Below, piece by piece: positions 19,874 to 32,005 of a DNA stretch of 39,949 bases. The number at the start of each line of letters is the position of its first letter. Position 1 is the first letter of the stretch. The stretch covers positions 1 through 39,949 of the forward strand of contig NRSV01000131.1 in the NCBI GenBank assembly GCA_002286855.1, given 5' to 3'. Position numbers and translations under genes: made by a program. The notes beneath the pieces are model-generated. The model was not told where the DNA came from, searched no databases, and was given only the letters and a program-made list of their open reading frames with translations. Source of the DNA: Bipolaris cookei. Lineage: Eukaryota > Ascomycota > Dothideomycetes > Pleosporales > Pleosporaceae.

Positions 19874-22800
19874 TCAGCATCTCAGCTTTTCGAAAAGAAA
19901 CTCATAGCCTGGCACCACCGTCTCATCCCACATTTTAGTGCCGGGCCTCAGCGTGACATCATGAATATGCTTGGCTCCCTGGACCGTAAGCAGCTGTCCT
20001 TCGATCCCAGCTTTGCGTAAAGCGTCAACAAAGGTAACAGCAGTATGATAGGGTACAATCTCGTCATTTGTGCCATGGATGACAAAAGTCGGGACAGTGT
20101 AATTGCCGCGCCGCAGCTGGGCGAGCGGACTGATGGCTGCCACGCGCTCAGGATCTGGGTCACGAAGCCAAGCATCATCGTCCTCAACGTTATCTTCGTC
20201 GCTGTCTTCAGAATCATCCTCAGAATCATCTTCAGATGAGTCATTTTCGTCATTGCTGGCTTTAGGAAGGCCGTTCAGAAGAAGAGGGAGGCCATTGCCC
20301 TCTTTAAAAAGCGACAAAACGAGCTCGGAACGAGGGTCTCCCGGACGAACCCAGCCTAAGCCAGTAGTGTCAGTTCCGTTACCGTCGTATTGAGTGAGCT
20401 AGATGAAACATTGTCAGGTTTTTTGTTTCCATTTATGGACATAGTGGGGCGTATCTTACGGGTTTCTTCGGCAGTGCCTTGACGATATCTTTCAACTTCA
20501 TTGTTCTCTCCGGATACTCTTCAGCTCGACGCTGATCCAAATCCCCAGACTCAAAGTCTGTGGGACAATAGAAGCTTAGAATGGCACGTGGTAGCCTCAC
20601 ACCGGCAGACTTGGCCGTCCACGCAGTTGTCATGGCAAGATGGCCTCCGGTGGACCAGCCAATCACTACAACTCGTTCAGGGTCGACTACAATACCTTTT
20701 GCTCGTGCTAGATTGGGCAAGGCGGTTGCCATCCATTTGTATGCACTCAGAGTGTCTGTAATAGGGCCATCGATGATGCTGACTTCTGGACAGAGTCGAT
20801 GATCTATGCTGACTGGCAAAATACCATTCTCGAGCAGAAAGTTTGTTTGCGCAGGGCGAACTGCCTTGCGAGAAAGGGTCATGTGACCACCACCATGAAT
20901 CATGAGAGCTATTAAATCATGTCAGGGAGATAGATCTCAAATATTTAGCGTTACTGCTGGGAATTCGTACCAAGAGGCATGGCGATAGCAGGCGGCTGCT
21001 GTGGAAAGAAAACGTCGGCGTGGATATCCACACCACCTATCGTTTTGTAGACAACTGTTTCCAAGTTCGGTCGTAGAGGCGCACGCTTCGGTGCTTCTAT
21101 ATCGTTTCTCATGCTGGCAATAAGCAGTTTTTGTATGTTCAGATCCGCACTCGGACCCTGCGAGTGAGACGCCACAGCAAATGCAGCGTCCTTGAAACAT
21201 CTCATCCAAGTTTCAGCAGGCTGAAGTGGGTAGCAACCATCCTTGTCGGACCACCAGCTGTCTAGTAGGCCATAGGTGATGTCATACCAATCGACAATCG
21301 CTGTGACCTCTGAAAGAACGACAAAGCCCGTAGGGTGGAGCAGCTGCTTCAGGCGATTGAGTGTTGACGTGCGATCCTGAGTGGCATGCACACAATTTGT
21401 GCCAATGATGATGTCGAAAGGTCCTGTTGCGCAGAGGGCGCTGGGAGGTGTCTGTTCCATGTTCCAAGTCTGGAATCTTAGCCATGAATATTGGTCGGAA
21501 AACACCTTGAGCGCACGGCCGACAAGCGTGGGGGATATGTCAGTGAAAGTGTAGTTGACGGGCCGGCCTGATCTTTCCAGACTTTGTACAAGCTTTCTTG
21601 TTGTCCCGCCGACTGAAAAACTTTGTTAGCAAAATGTCACTATTCCTTTTGAATCAGGGTTGTACGTACAGCCAGCGCCAACCTCCAGAATATTGACCGG
21701 GTTGTTGACTTTGGATTTGGAAACAGCATCGACGATGGTATCCACGAGCATCTCTGTAGCAGTGGCAAGCATCGGGGAGTTGAGGTAAAAGTCTTCCATA
21801 ATGGCTTGCGCATCATGTGTTTTGAACATGAGAGCGATCGGATCTTGCTTTCCGGCAAGACACTGCCCGAGTTGAGATCCAGTCAAGTTCATCAATGAAA
21901 ACTCACAATTGTAAGCTGGAAAATCTTGTTGCATTTTCCCAAGAAGCTCTCTTGACGTGCTTTGTGGACACTTGGCAGCTCCTCGTACGTGTCGTGATGT
22001 CCCGACTGTGTTGACCAATCCATGCTTGCCCAAGATGACCCAGATTCTCTGCATCAGTCGATCGTAAGCATGCTTGCTTCTATAAGCAAGTGGTGGCAAT
22101 GGAGTGCCCTCTTTCATTTTCCGCAGGTCGACGCCGAGCTCTACAAAGGCCTCGACAATGTAAGCCAGCATGAGCTCGTCTTGCCGGGAAGACACTATAG
22201 CATCAAAGTTTAGAAACCCACATTTCCTCGCCTTAGCAGCATAGTCCTTCTCACAAATGACAAGAGAGTCAAAGGGACTCGCCATATCGGCGGGTACCTT
22301 TGGGGCATCGTGGTTGGCTGGTTTGGATGTCGCAGGCCAACTGTCGGTTGTCCTACTATGAATTGTTGGCACATTAACGGACTCTGCGAGAGCGCCTCCG
22401 CAGCTTTTAACAATTTCTGAGACGGAAAAGTCCAAGAGTTCGTCGTTCAGCTCGACATTGAACGAGTCCTCAAGCTCACTCTTCAGCTCTATCGCTGCCA
22501 ATGAGTCGACACCCAGGTCGCGAAGCAAATCGTCTCCGCCTATGTCCTTAGCTGATGCTCCACATGCATCGCATATGATCTGGACCACGCGTTGGCGGAT
22601 GGCATTAGATTCGTCTTGAGGGGCTGCCGCCAGGGTCGGTGAATAAGACGTGGTGGCTTGTGGCGAAGTAGAAATTGGCGTCGGCGCTTGCATGGCTGTT
22701 ACACTTTGTTCGCTCTCATTGCCGATCCCGAGATATCTGACGATGTCTGCCACAGTGGAGTCGAGATGCAAATCATTCTCGTCAATTTGAACAGAAAAGG

Positions 22801-25800
22801 CATTTTCAAGGTCACTGCTCAGCTCCACCGAGGCTAGGGAGTCAACACCCAGATCGCGAAGCGTGTGCGAATTTTTGATATCCGAAGGCGAAGCGCCGCA
22901 AGCGTCCGAAATGATTTTCAGGAGGCGCTGCCGACCAGCGCTGCTTGCAGCCGCGCGGACTCGTGAAAGAGAATCTATTTGGACTACATGTGCTTTTGTC
23001 GATTTAGTCTTTGGCTGCGGCTTTGAGACTGAAGTTAGGACAAGCTGTGATAAGGCGTTGAGAGTGCTGGCAAGGAGGTCGGTCGACTCAATGTCCTTGC
23101 CAAATTGCGAGCGCAAGTCTTCTGCAAATTCAACAGCGGCTAGAGAGTCAACGCCCAAATCTGCCATGGTGGCTTGTGCAGCAATGGAATTTACCGATAC
23201 ACCGGTGTACATGGCAATCATTTTGCGCAGACTACTGTCGTCTTGCTCACTAGGTGGAGTAGGGACACTGCCTTCGCTCTCAGAATAACCGTGTGCAGGA
23301 GATTCTTCTGCCGCAACTAAATCAGGCACAGCGTGTCGACTTGGAACTGCTGTCGTGGCGTGCTTTTGGGGAGAAGCATCCTTACAGGAAACAGGGGCAG
23401 AGTTCGCCGTGTCTAACAGCCTCTCCAGCGTTGCTATGGGCAGTCGGGTGAAGGCGACGTCCATGACGGTTAAGGCTACAGTACCGTCAGGGGTCATGAC
23501 AAAGACGTCGCCCGTGGCTGTTGTGTCGCTAATGGACCTAAAGACAGCGTACACAGTCCATGAGTCAGCTGCAGTGAAATCACAGGCTTGAGACAGCGTA
23601 GCACTGTCGAGGCCAGTAGCGACAAAGACATGGTCAGGGATACAGGCGTCACTGCTGTTGATGAGGAGACCGACAACCTGAATGAAGGTGTCTATGGAGA
23701 CTGTGTCACATAGCGCAATGGCAGAGCTTTCATTAGGAGCAACTGGAGGGGATGGGACTTTGATGGCGGCCACAGCCCGAGTGCCGTCCATGGTAATGGA
23801 CTGGATGCCGCGCATCAGGGGCGCGTAGGTGACGACTTGTGAGAACAAGCCATATGCGCGCTTGTACAAGAGCGTTTCTGTTCCGGGCTTGGTGGAGACA
23901 TGTTCGATGCGCTCAGCGACAAGGTGTTTGTATGTGTGCAGGGGTGGAGGGCTGCCAAGCCGGACCTTACCACAGCCGTGTGTAGAGAATCGGGGTGTGG
24001 TGGACGACTTGGGGGCGCTGCGCAGTTGGAAGCTCCACAGGCCAGGCTCACCAGCATCACTCAGCACAACGGACACGTCGCGATTCAGGTCAACGCCCAG
24101 GGCATGTCCAAAGCTCAGCTTCTCAAAGGAAAGGGCACAGGCTTTGTTGAAGCGAGAGCCCAGGTGGTATTGCAGGGCCATGACGGCACACTCCATGTAC
24201 ATGGAGGCCGGGCAGAGGGGACGAGCACGAACTGCATGGCCGCTGACAATGTCACGAAAGCGCTTCGAGGCAACGTTAACGGTGAAGGTCAGGGAGCCGG
24301 GCTGCTGGGGAGTGACGAGCAGTGTCTGGGGCTTCTCTGGTTGGACTACGGGTATTACGACTGCATCCTGGTGGGAGCGGGCTTCGGCGGCACGGTCGAG
24401 GTTGGGGACCCAGTGCGAGGTGCGAACAAAGTGGTAGGGAGGGAGATATATATGACTCAGCCCTGACTCAGCCGGCCCGCCCAGGTGGGGCCAGAAGGAG
24501 ACGTCGACTCCCTCGCGCCACAGAGCAGCCGTAGCATCTGCTAGAACAGTCGCCGAGTTCTGCGCACCTGCAAACCGTAGATCGACAAAGACATGCTGGG
24601 CCGGCTGGGCCACAGCACGCTTGACCATGGGTATGATGGGTGAGTCGGTGCCAGCTTCGAGCCATAGGCAACGCGGGCCCAGGCGTGCTTCGATACGGCG
24701 GATGGCGTCGACAAAGTAGACGGGCTGGCGAGTGTGCTGGGCAATGCGAAGCGGCCCCGGGCTCTGCTGTGCGCACTCGTCGGGCACACACATTTCCATC
24801 GCGATCCGGGGCTCGCCAAAGGCCAGCGATGCCGCTACCGTCGACAGCTCGTCGAGAAGCGGGTCGGTGAACCTGGAATGGAAGCCATGCGTCACGTCGA
24901 CGCGCTGGCTGCGAACACTGGCAAACTGCGCCTCGCCCGAGAGCACCGCCTCAGCACGCGCTACAGCCGATGCAGAGCCCACCACCACCTGGCTGGCCAC
25001 GGCGTTGTAGCACGCAATCTCGAGCTTGCCGCCGCCCACCTTGGATACCACCTGCTTGACGACATCGCGGGTCGTGTGGATGGCCAGCATCGTCCCTCGC
25101 TCTTGGCCCCACTTGGTCGCCATGAGCTGAGCCCGCGCCGCGACTATCTTGAGTCCGCTTCGAAGACTGAGCACGCCCGAAAAGGTGAGCGCAGTGAGCT
25201 CTCCAAAGCTGTGTCCAACGACAGCCTCCACCCACACTCCGGCGTCCGTCCAGCATTTTGCACACGCATATTGCACCGCAAATGTAGCCGTTTGCAGCAC
25301 AACGACGTCGTCGAGCGCTTCCGACGAGAAGATTGCCGGCACGATGCTCGGGTACCCCATGTCAATGAGTATGACGTTGCATTCGTCGACATACGCCCGG
25401 AGCCTGGGGCTGCTCTCGTACAGTCCTCTGTCCAGCCCCACTACCTGCTTGCTCTGTCCGCCAAATGCCAAAACCACAGGGCGTGCAGCATTCGCCATGT
25501 CAGTCATGCTTGCTTCGAGCTGGTCGCTCGCCAGCACTCCTCGAAGACTGCTCACGTCCGACACTGTCGTCACGAGCTGGAACCGATGACGCTGCTTCCG
25601 CTCCGCCAATGTGAAGCTCAAATCGCCGAGTGCTACATCTGTCTTCTTTGCCAGATATGCGTCTAGGGCATAACAGTATCGTGTCAAAGACTCTTTGCTG
25701 GCTGCGCTGATGACAATGGGCCATGCAGTCCCATTGGCGGCTGCCACACCTTCTCCAGCTACGCCAACACCCTTGTATTTCATTTCCACGCACAGCAGTG

Positions 25801-28294
25801 CCGCGTTGCTTCCAGCAGCGCCATAGCTGTTGACACATGCAGCACGCAGAGGTGCGTCCCATGTTTCCACCTGCTTAGCGATGGCCATCTTGTCGGGTGC
25901 CAAGGCAGGAATCTTAGGATTGAGAGACTTGAAGCTGGCAAGCGGCGGAATTCGTTGCTTCTGCAACATGGCGAGCACTTTGAGCAGCGACGCTACTCCC
26001 GCTGCCGTCTCGCAATGGCCAATGTTACCTTTGAGAGACCCTACGTGCAGATTGCCTTGGCGGTCGTCTCCACAAAACACTTCACGCACTGACGCTATCT
26101 CCAGCGGGTCACCCGCCTGCGTACCTGTACCATGGCATTCCACGTATGAGACCTGCTCTGGCTTCATCGCTGCTTGCTTGAGAATGCGCCGGTACAGCGT
26201 CATTTGCGCTGGCGAATGGGGCACCGTGATTGAAGCAGAGAGTCCACCCTGGTTTGTCGCGATGCCCGGGATAACACCAAGAATATTATCCCCATCAGCT
26301 CGTGCGTGCCGCAACAACTTGAGAACGACAAGGCCTCCACCTTCAGCACGACAGTAGCCATCGGCATTCTTGTCAAAAGGTTTGCACTGTCCTGTGGGGC
26401 TCAGGAAACCAGCTTTGCCCAAATCCATAAAATTGTTGATACCAGACATGATGTTGATGCCTCCTGCTAACGCCTGGGCGCATTCTCCACTTAGAATAGC
26501 CCGGCATGCACGGTTGATCGCTACAAGCGAAGCCGAGCATGCAGTATCAATGACTTCGGCCGGTCCGCTCCACCCAAAATAGTAACTGATCTTGCCACAC
26601 AAGAAGGCCCGGATTGTGCCAGTCGATGTGTAGGCGGTCGGGGCATGCGCCGAAGTGTTGTCAAGGTATTCGTTAAAAGAGGCGCCGATGAAACAACCTA
26701 TGTTATCCCCATTCTCGCGCTTGTGCAACCTAAGGTATCCGCTCGAATCCATGGCCTGGTATGCCAACTCTAGCAAGACGCGCTGCTGTGGATCCATGTA
26801 AGCAGCCTCCTTTGGATTGGTGTGGAAAAACGTGTGGTCAAAGCCATCAACCCCATCGACAAAGTTTCCAAAGAACTTGCGTCTGCCCATGAACTGTTTA
26901 CATGCATCAGTACATCGTCTCTTCCCTCATACGAACTTCTAGCAGCTATGAACGTACCTTTTGATCCTGAGAAGCTCTAAAGCTTGCATGCAGTGGTATG
27001 CGATCAGGCCGAATTTCTTCTGCTTTGGAAACACCACCCGCCAAAAGATCCCAGAGCTCTTCCATATTATCGGCGCCAGGAAGCCGACAAGCAGCACCCA
27101 CAATAGCAATGGCATCTTCTGGATATGTGTATTCACTAAGCTCTGCTTCTCGAATAGTACGACGGATGTCGATTTTAGACACCTTGAGTCTCGCCTGATG
27201 GAAAGGCATCAGTGGCACGCAATCACCAATGCCGAACATGGCGAACGTGTGTGACTGGACGCCTGTCGACTGGAGTGCGGATGCAAGTTCGCCGAGCAGT
27301 GTCCACCATTCGCATCGTGACGCCAGGATAGTAAGAACGGCTTCATGTGTGAGTGAGCAATCCTGAAGCCGCCGTCCCGTAATGTTAGAGTATATTGGAA
27401 CCTGTAGCTCTGCACTAGTCGGCAGTCTGAGATTTTCGATCTCATCGCACAAGTTGCATAGCTCCCGTGCCAGCTCGGCATTCTCAGGATTGTGTACCTT
27501 GCCTCTCAGATGCATTCCCTGCGCCTGCAGGCCCAACTCTCGTGCGTACGCAGTAACCTTCTCGAGGGTGGGTACTGGGCCCACGATGCTAATAGTCTTC
27601 GGATCTGTTACGGCAGAAACATACGACTAGGTCAAGTCAGCTAGGTAGAGCAGTTCATGCACTGAGCAGTACTCACCCCCGGGAATTTGCTCGTTATGTC
27701 GTCACCCTGACCCTCGTGTCGGAGACGAAGCACGATCGTCGTGGGGCCAGGTAAGTTTTCATCGTCGCCCAACTCTCCATACGCACCCACTGCAAGAGCA
27801 ATACGCATTGCAATCCCTGCCATGCGCACCACCTCGTCCTCGTCCTTGGCACATGAAATAGCCATTGCAGGTAAAAGTCCACCACAATATCCCTGTGTAC
27901 CTCCAGTCTCTAAGCCTCGAAGGAATTCGGCGTGCGACAAACCTGTCAATCGCAGATACTGGAAATACTGACATGTCTGAATGACTACCAAAAGTGGCAG
28001 TGAAAGAATCCCAGACATGGCACCCGCTACAGGTCCTGATACACCTGCTTCTACCCATTCGTGTAGAGCTCGTAGATACTTGGGCCCTTGGTGTAGCGTA
28101 GCAATGTCGGGTCTGCGTGCTGCAAGAATGTCCCATGTTTCGCCAAGTCGCTGAACATCGTCCGCTAGCTTGCGTAGTTGAGGTTGTTGTATTAAAAATG
28201 TGCGAAGTTGGTCAAGGTATGCTGCGTCTGGTGCTTTGCTTTGCGGGCAAAATATGGCGACCGATGCCGCCTGAGTGGGTTTTGATGGCGCCAT
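19874..28294 (-). CDS. Non-reducing polyketide synthase, SAT-KS-AT-PT-ACP-ACP-ACP-CMeT-hydrolase
   Basis: Six exons: 28294-27677, 27626-26958, 26893-21670, 21612-20971, 20908-20460 and 20398-19874 (2708 aa). Domains in order: SAT with 'GYCGG' (Cys137); KS from about 377 with 'DTACSAS' (Cys548), His683 and His722; AT with 'GHSFGE' (Ser991); PT with 'SGHAV' (His1315) and Asp1497; three ACPs, each with 'LGVDSLA', carrier serines 1679, 1781 and 1893; C-methyltransferase from about 1965 with 'EVGAGFGGTTR' and the His2246/Glu2272 pair; C-terminal alpha/beta-hydrolase with 'MIHGGGH', 'GWSTGG' (Ser2470), Asp2646 and His2678. It should load a starter, extend with malonyl-CoA, add methyl groups from SAM, cyclise and release an aromatic acid by hydrolysis. 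An acidic run (2583-2609) interrupts the hydrolase domain. No reductive release domain is present. It is divergent from the second P450. Confidence 0.95.
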
Positions 28295-28760
28295 AATGTA
28301 GCAGCAGCGTGGTGAATGTTGAATGTACCGCAAGAGATGTTGAGGATGAGTTGTTGTCTGTTCAGAGAACTGAAGTTCACTGGGTTATCTTTCATACATC
28401 TTTTCGGTGTTCGGCGTTCACGATATTATCTCATCGAAAAGTTCGGCCGGGAAGAGGATGCAGAGGTAAACAACTACCGGCCCAAACAATTGCCACAAGT
28501 GACTAAGAATTGCATAACTGGTCTTCACCTCCTGCTATCGGCCGGATCCTGGTAACATTGGGGTTGCATGCCGATAGACTGCCGTCTCCCCAATCCCGAG
28601 TCAACAAATTCGGTCGAGCACAAGTCGGTAACATATGCATCGGGTACTTACTCGCCATCCAACCACTGCTGGAACAACGAATTTTATAGTGATAATAAAT
28701 ATAATGATAGGCAAGAATAAGAGAACGTAGGACATTACAGCATAGCCAGTCGGTAACGCC
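28295..28760. promoter_or_regulatory. Divergent promoter of synthase and second P450
   Basis: 466 bp between two start codons. Two TCGGCCG cores, the same as in the palindrome at 12406, lie at 28443-28449 and 28538-28544 (the latter within ATCGGCCGGAT). AT-rich stretches near 28680-28700 may serve as a TATA region for the P450. Both start codons have good contexts (CGCCATGG at 28757-28764). Confidence 0.5.
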
Positions 28761-30532
28761 ATGGACGTGTTCAGAAACCAGGCGTTGTCTTGGTTGCCGC
28801 CGTTAGGCCAGGCACTTACAACGAGTGCAATATTGGCGGTGGTAGTAAGTCCCCTTCACATGTGCAGAGTGCAGTGTAAGTATCCATAGCTCACACTGCC
28901 TTTCAGTACTACATCACGAGCGCCATCTATTGTATCTACTTTCACCCTTTGTCAAAGTTTCCGGGGCCCAAATTTGCGGCCTTCTCTCGTCTCCCATTTG
29001 CCATCTCAGCTGTTCGTGGCCAACAATACAAATGGATGGATGGTCTACACGAGCGTTATGGCAAGGTTGTCCGGGTGGGCCCCAATGAATTGACAACCAT
29101 CTCATCCGGTGCTTGGAAGGATTTGTACCTCCAACGGCCGCAATTACCAAAAGACTCACACCCGCAAACCCCGCCCCTGAATGGCGCCGACTCGCTCTTT
29201 ACAGCTGACGGAAGCACACACCAGCGTATGCGAAGGACATTTCTGAATGCATTCAACGACCGAGCTTTGCGGGCGCAGTCGCCTATAATCGAATCTCATA
29301 CAGATTTGTTCATCCAGCGCCTGCGGCGCGAGGCAGTGAAAAATGCCGATGGCGTCGTTGACCTCGCAAAGTACTATGGTTATGCAGCCCTGGACATCGT
29401 TTCAGACCTGGCGTACGGTGAGAGTTTTCATGGTCTTGAGGGTGACAATGAGCATAATTGGATCATGGGCTTTTTCCTCGGCGCAAAGTTTGGTGCAGTG
29501 CGCAACCACTTGAGTTACTTTTACCCGTTGGACAGGATATTTGGATATCTGTTTTTGCAACTCACGGCTAAAATCCGGAAGCACAACTGGAAATACACAG
29601 CCGACTTGGTCACCAAGCGCCTGGAGATGGGTGATCTTGGACCCTCGCGCTCTGATTTCGTATCACCAGTCATCGGCAACATCAATGAAACCAAGGAAAA
29701 GGGCATTACTCGCAACGAACTGAATACCCACTCACTCGCCATCACGATCGCTGGCTCTCAACTGCCTACGGTTGCATTGACCACGGCTACGTATCTGCTC
29801 CTAACTCACCCCGTTCAACTGAAGCGTCTGCTTGCTGAAATACGATCATCATTCCAACAAGAATCCGACATCAACGTCGTAACGACAGCCAATCTGCCCT
29901 ATCTAGGCGCGGTTATCGATGAAACGTTGCGCATACATCACCCCACCCCAATACACCTGCCACGACTGATTCCCTCCGAGGGACTACACGTAGACAACGA
30001 GTGGATCCCTGGTAACGTAAGTACACAGACCACTCGTCCACGTACCCTTCTTTTCCCAATCTGCTGTTATTCTCAGTGCTACTGTCACGCTAACTGACAC
30101 CTGGCTGCTACCTTAGACTGTAATGGGTATCGCTATGCACACTGCACAGACATCGCCTCAAAATTGGACCGAACCGTTGGCATTCCACCCTGAGAGGTTT
30201 CTATCCCCCACCCATCCTTTACATGATGCTCGTTTCGAAAAGGATGACACAGAGGCATTTAAACCTTTCTCCATTGGTACTCGCAACTGTATAGGCGGGA
30301 GGTATGTTAACCTTGGAAACCTGTCTTCTTACCACTGCATCACCCATTGCGGTTTCTAACACCATGCAGGGTCTTCCTCGCCGAAGCGCGAATCCTAATT
30401 GCACGTACGCTCTGGAATTTCGAGCTTAGCCTCGAGTCAGGCAGCCGGGTAGATACCTGGCTGGATCAAAAGGCTTATCTTGTGTTTGAACCCAAACCGC
30501 TTCGCGTTAGGCTAGCTGAAAAAACGATATGA
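28761..30532 (+). CDS. Cytochrome P450 monooxygenase, copy 2, with unusual I-helix
   Basis: Four exons: 28761-28844, 28907-30016, 30117-30301 and 30370-30532 (513 aa). An N-terminal hydrophobic anchor is split by the first intron and followed by 'HPLSKFPGPKF'. The ExxR is 'ETLR' (367-370), then 'PERF', and the haem loop is 'FSIGTRNCIGG' with Cys456, all intact. The I-helix reads 'AITIAGSQLPTVAL' (about 306-319): where family members have AGxET, this has Gln313-Leu314, so the acid-alcohol pair for proton delivery is missing. It could use a substrate hydroxyl or water instead, or run a reaction other than plain hydroxylation. It shares the promoter with the synthase and is about one quarter identical by eye to the first P450, so it is not a recent duplicate. 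Confidence 0.92.
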
Positions 30533-32005
30533 GTACAATTCATCAAGACTGGAAATTGGAGCGATACAAATCTTGGTTAAAGCTTATTGTACTTGTAACG
30601 TGCACAGATATGGTCTGTGACCCCCTAGTTTCGAACCCTTTAGAAATAGCGTGGATAAATGGGTATGCTATCTAAAAGCTTAGCATCATGCGTACATATA
30701 AGTACATACTATTGTGATTGCATGCATGTATGTGGAGACGCTGAGAATGAAAATCAGGCTCTTCTTCGGATGACTCTATGCCTGATCTATCATAGAGAGA
30801 TACCAGCCGATTGTTGAAAATGACAATAGAATGTATACGATATACAATATGAGTACAGCTCTTATTTTCTACCTCAGTTTGTGTCCCCGCCCCTTACTAG
30901 TGGTTCACAGACAGATTTTTGGCCTACCACCTCAATATACCCTATCCCTGATGCAGAAACTGACCGAACTCGTAATACGTGGGTTTATCGCCACTTATGT
31001 AAAAGCCCCGGGACTGTCAAGTCAAGAAACTGTAATGTGCTACGCCCTTTGGATAGCTCCTCGATGGGATCTTGGTCCAATCTACACGCGCGCCATCTGG
31101 ACAACGTTCCGACGAGCGCAGAATCCGGGTGTCACCCAGAGCACCAGGATCCTACTCACCGCCCGAGCGGGGTTCAGACAACGCTCTCAGACAGCCTGCT
31201 AGAGGGTTGCCTAGCTATCTAAAATCTCTTTCTGTTATCAAACTGCTCTTTAGCAACAGGCATTAAGAAAGCTATTATGTGACGGGCTAGACAGTCCATC
31301 ACAGTACAGATAGCAACGGCTATTTTATGTGCCAACTACGCAACGATATCAGCAGCTTTGATATCTTGTGTCAGCCTTTTTGGCGCGGTAGGCGCGTTGT
31401 AGTTGGGTGCGCGATCCGATAGGATCCGACCCGTTACATATTATAGCTAAACTTGACAAAGGCCGAATCGATACAGTCGCACTACATGCCTAAACTCCCC
31501 TATTACAAACAAACTCCATAGAACGGCCTTTGGGCCTAAGTCTTACATAGCCCCGAGCTACATATAGACTATAATGGAACAATAACAATAACAATAACAA
31601 TAACAACAATAATAATAATAACGCGCTCAGACACTTCGGTATAACCCTCCTCCGACAAATAAATAAACATCACACAAGTAGATAAGATAGCTCTTCAGTG
31701 AATACAGTCTCTAGTATACCTTGAGATTGCTCCCCGGAGCGCAGCCTCTAACAAATTACACAGTAAGGACGATCATGTGACTATAGGCCACACGGTATAT
31801 ACGAACAATAAGTATTTAGGATAGACACCTTTATAGCGATAGCTGTTCTTCCTATCAATCTCCTTCTGTATAATAGATCAATGTATACATATTTCAAGCC
31901 TCTTGACCCCTACAAAAACAACATGAAAGGAGGAAAAACGGCCGATGGCCTAATTACACACAACCCTACATATTCTCAAAACGGCCCGATAAATATTATC
32001 TTATT
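30533..32005. other. Long intergenic region, probably decayed repeats
   Basis: 1.47 kb without a supported gene. ORFs at 30831-31266 are open but show no domain and overlap one another. 31340-31440 holds GC-rich palindromic patches (GATCCGATAGGATCC). 31525-31622 (GGCCTAAGTCTTACATAGCCC, then an AAC/AAT microsatellite) is loosely like the 3' end of the LINE at 39.3 kb. Part of it is the 3' region of the regulator gene. Confidence 0.4.
31579..31622. repeat. (ACAATA)n/(AAT)n microsatellite
   Basis: Repeats of ACAATA turn into AAT units over 44 bp. It may be the 3' tail of a LINE relic or a simple microsatellite. Confidence 0.7.

Noticed and set aside
23829..25666. Plus-strand ORFs of up to 310 codons opposite the synthase
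   Set aside because: They are shadows of the GC-rich synthase coding strand and show no domain.
30600..30660. GTTTCGAACCC resembling a tRNA B box
   Set aside because: No acceptor or anticodon stem can be built around it on either strand.
30831..31266. Small gene between the second P450 and the regulator
   Set aside because: Overlapping frames on the same strand have no motif, no splice logic and no recognisable similarity.
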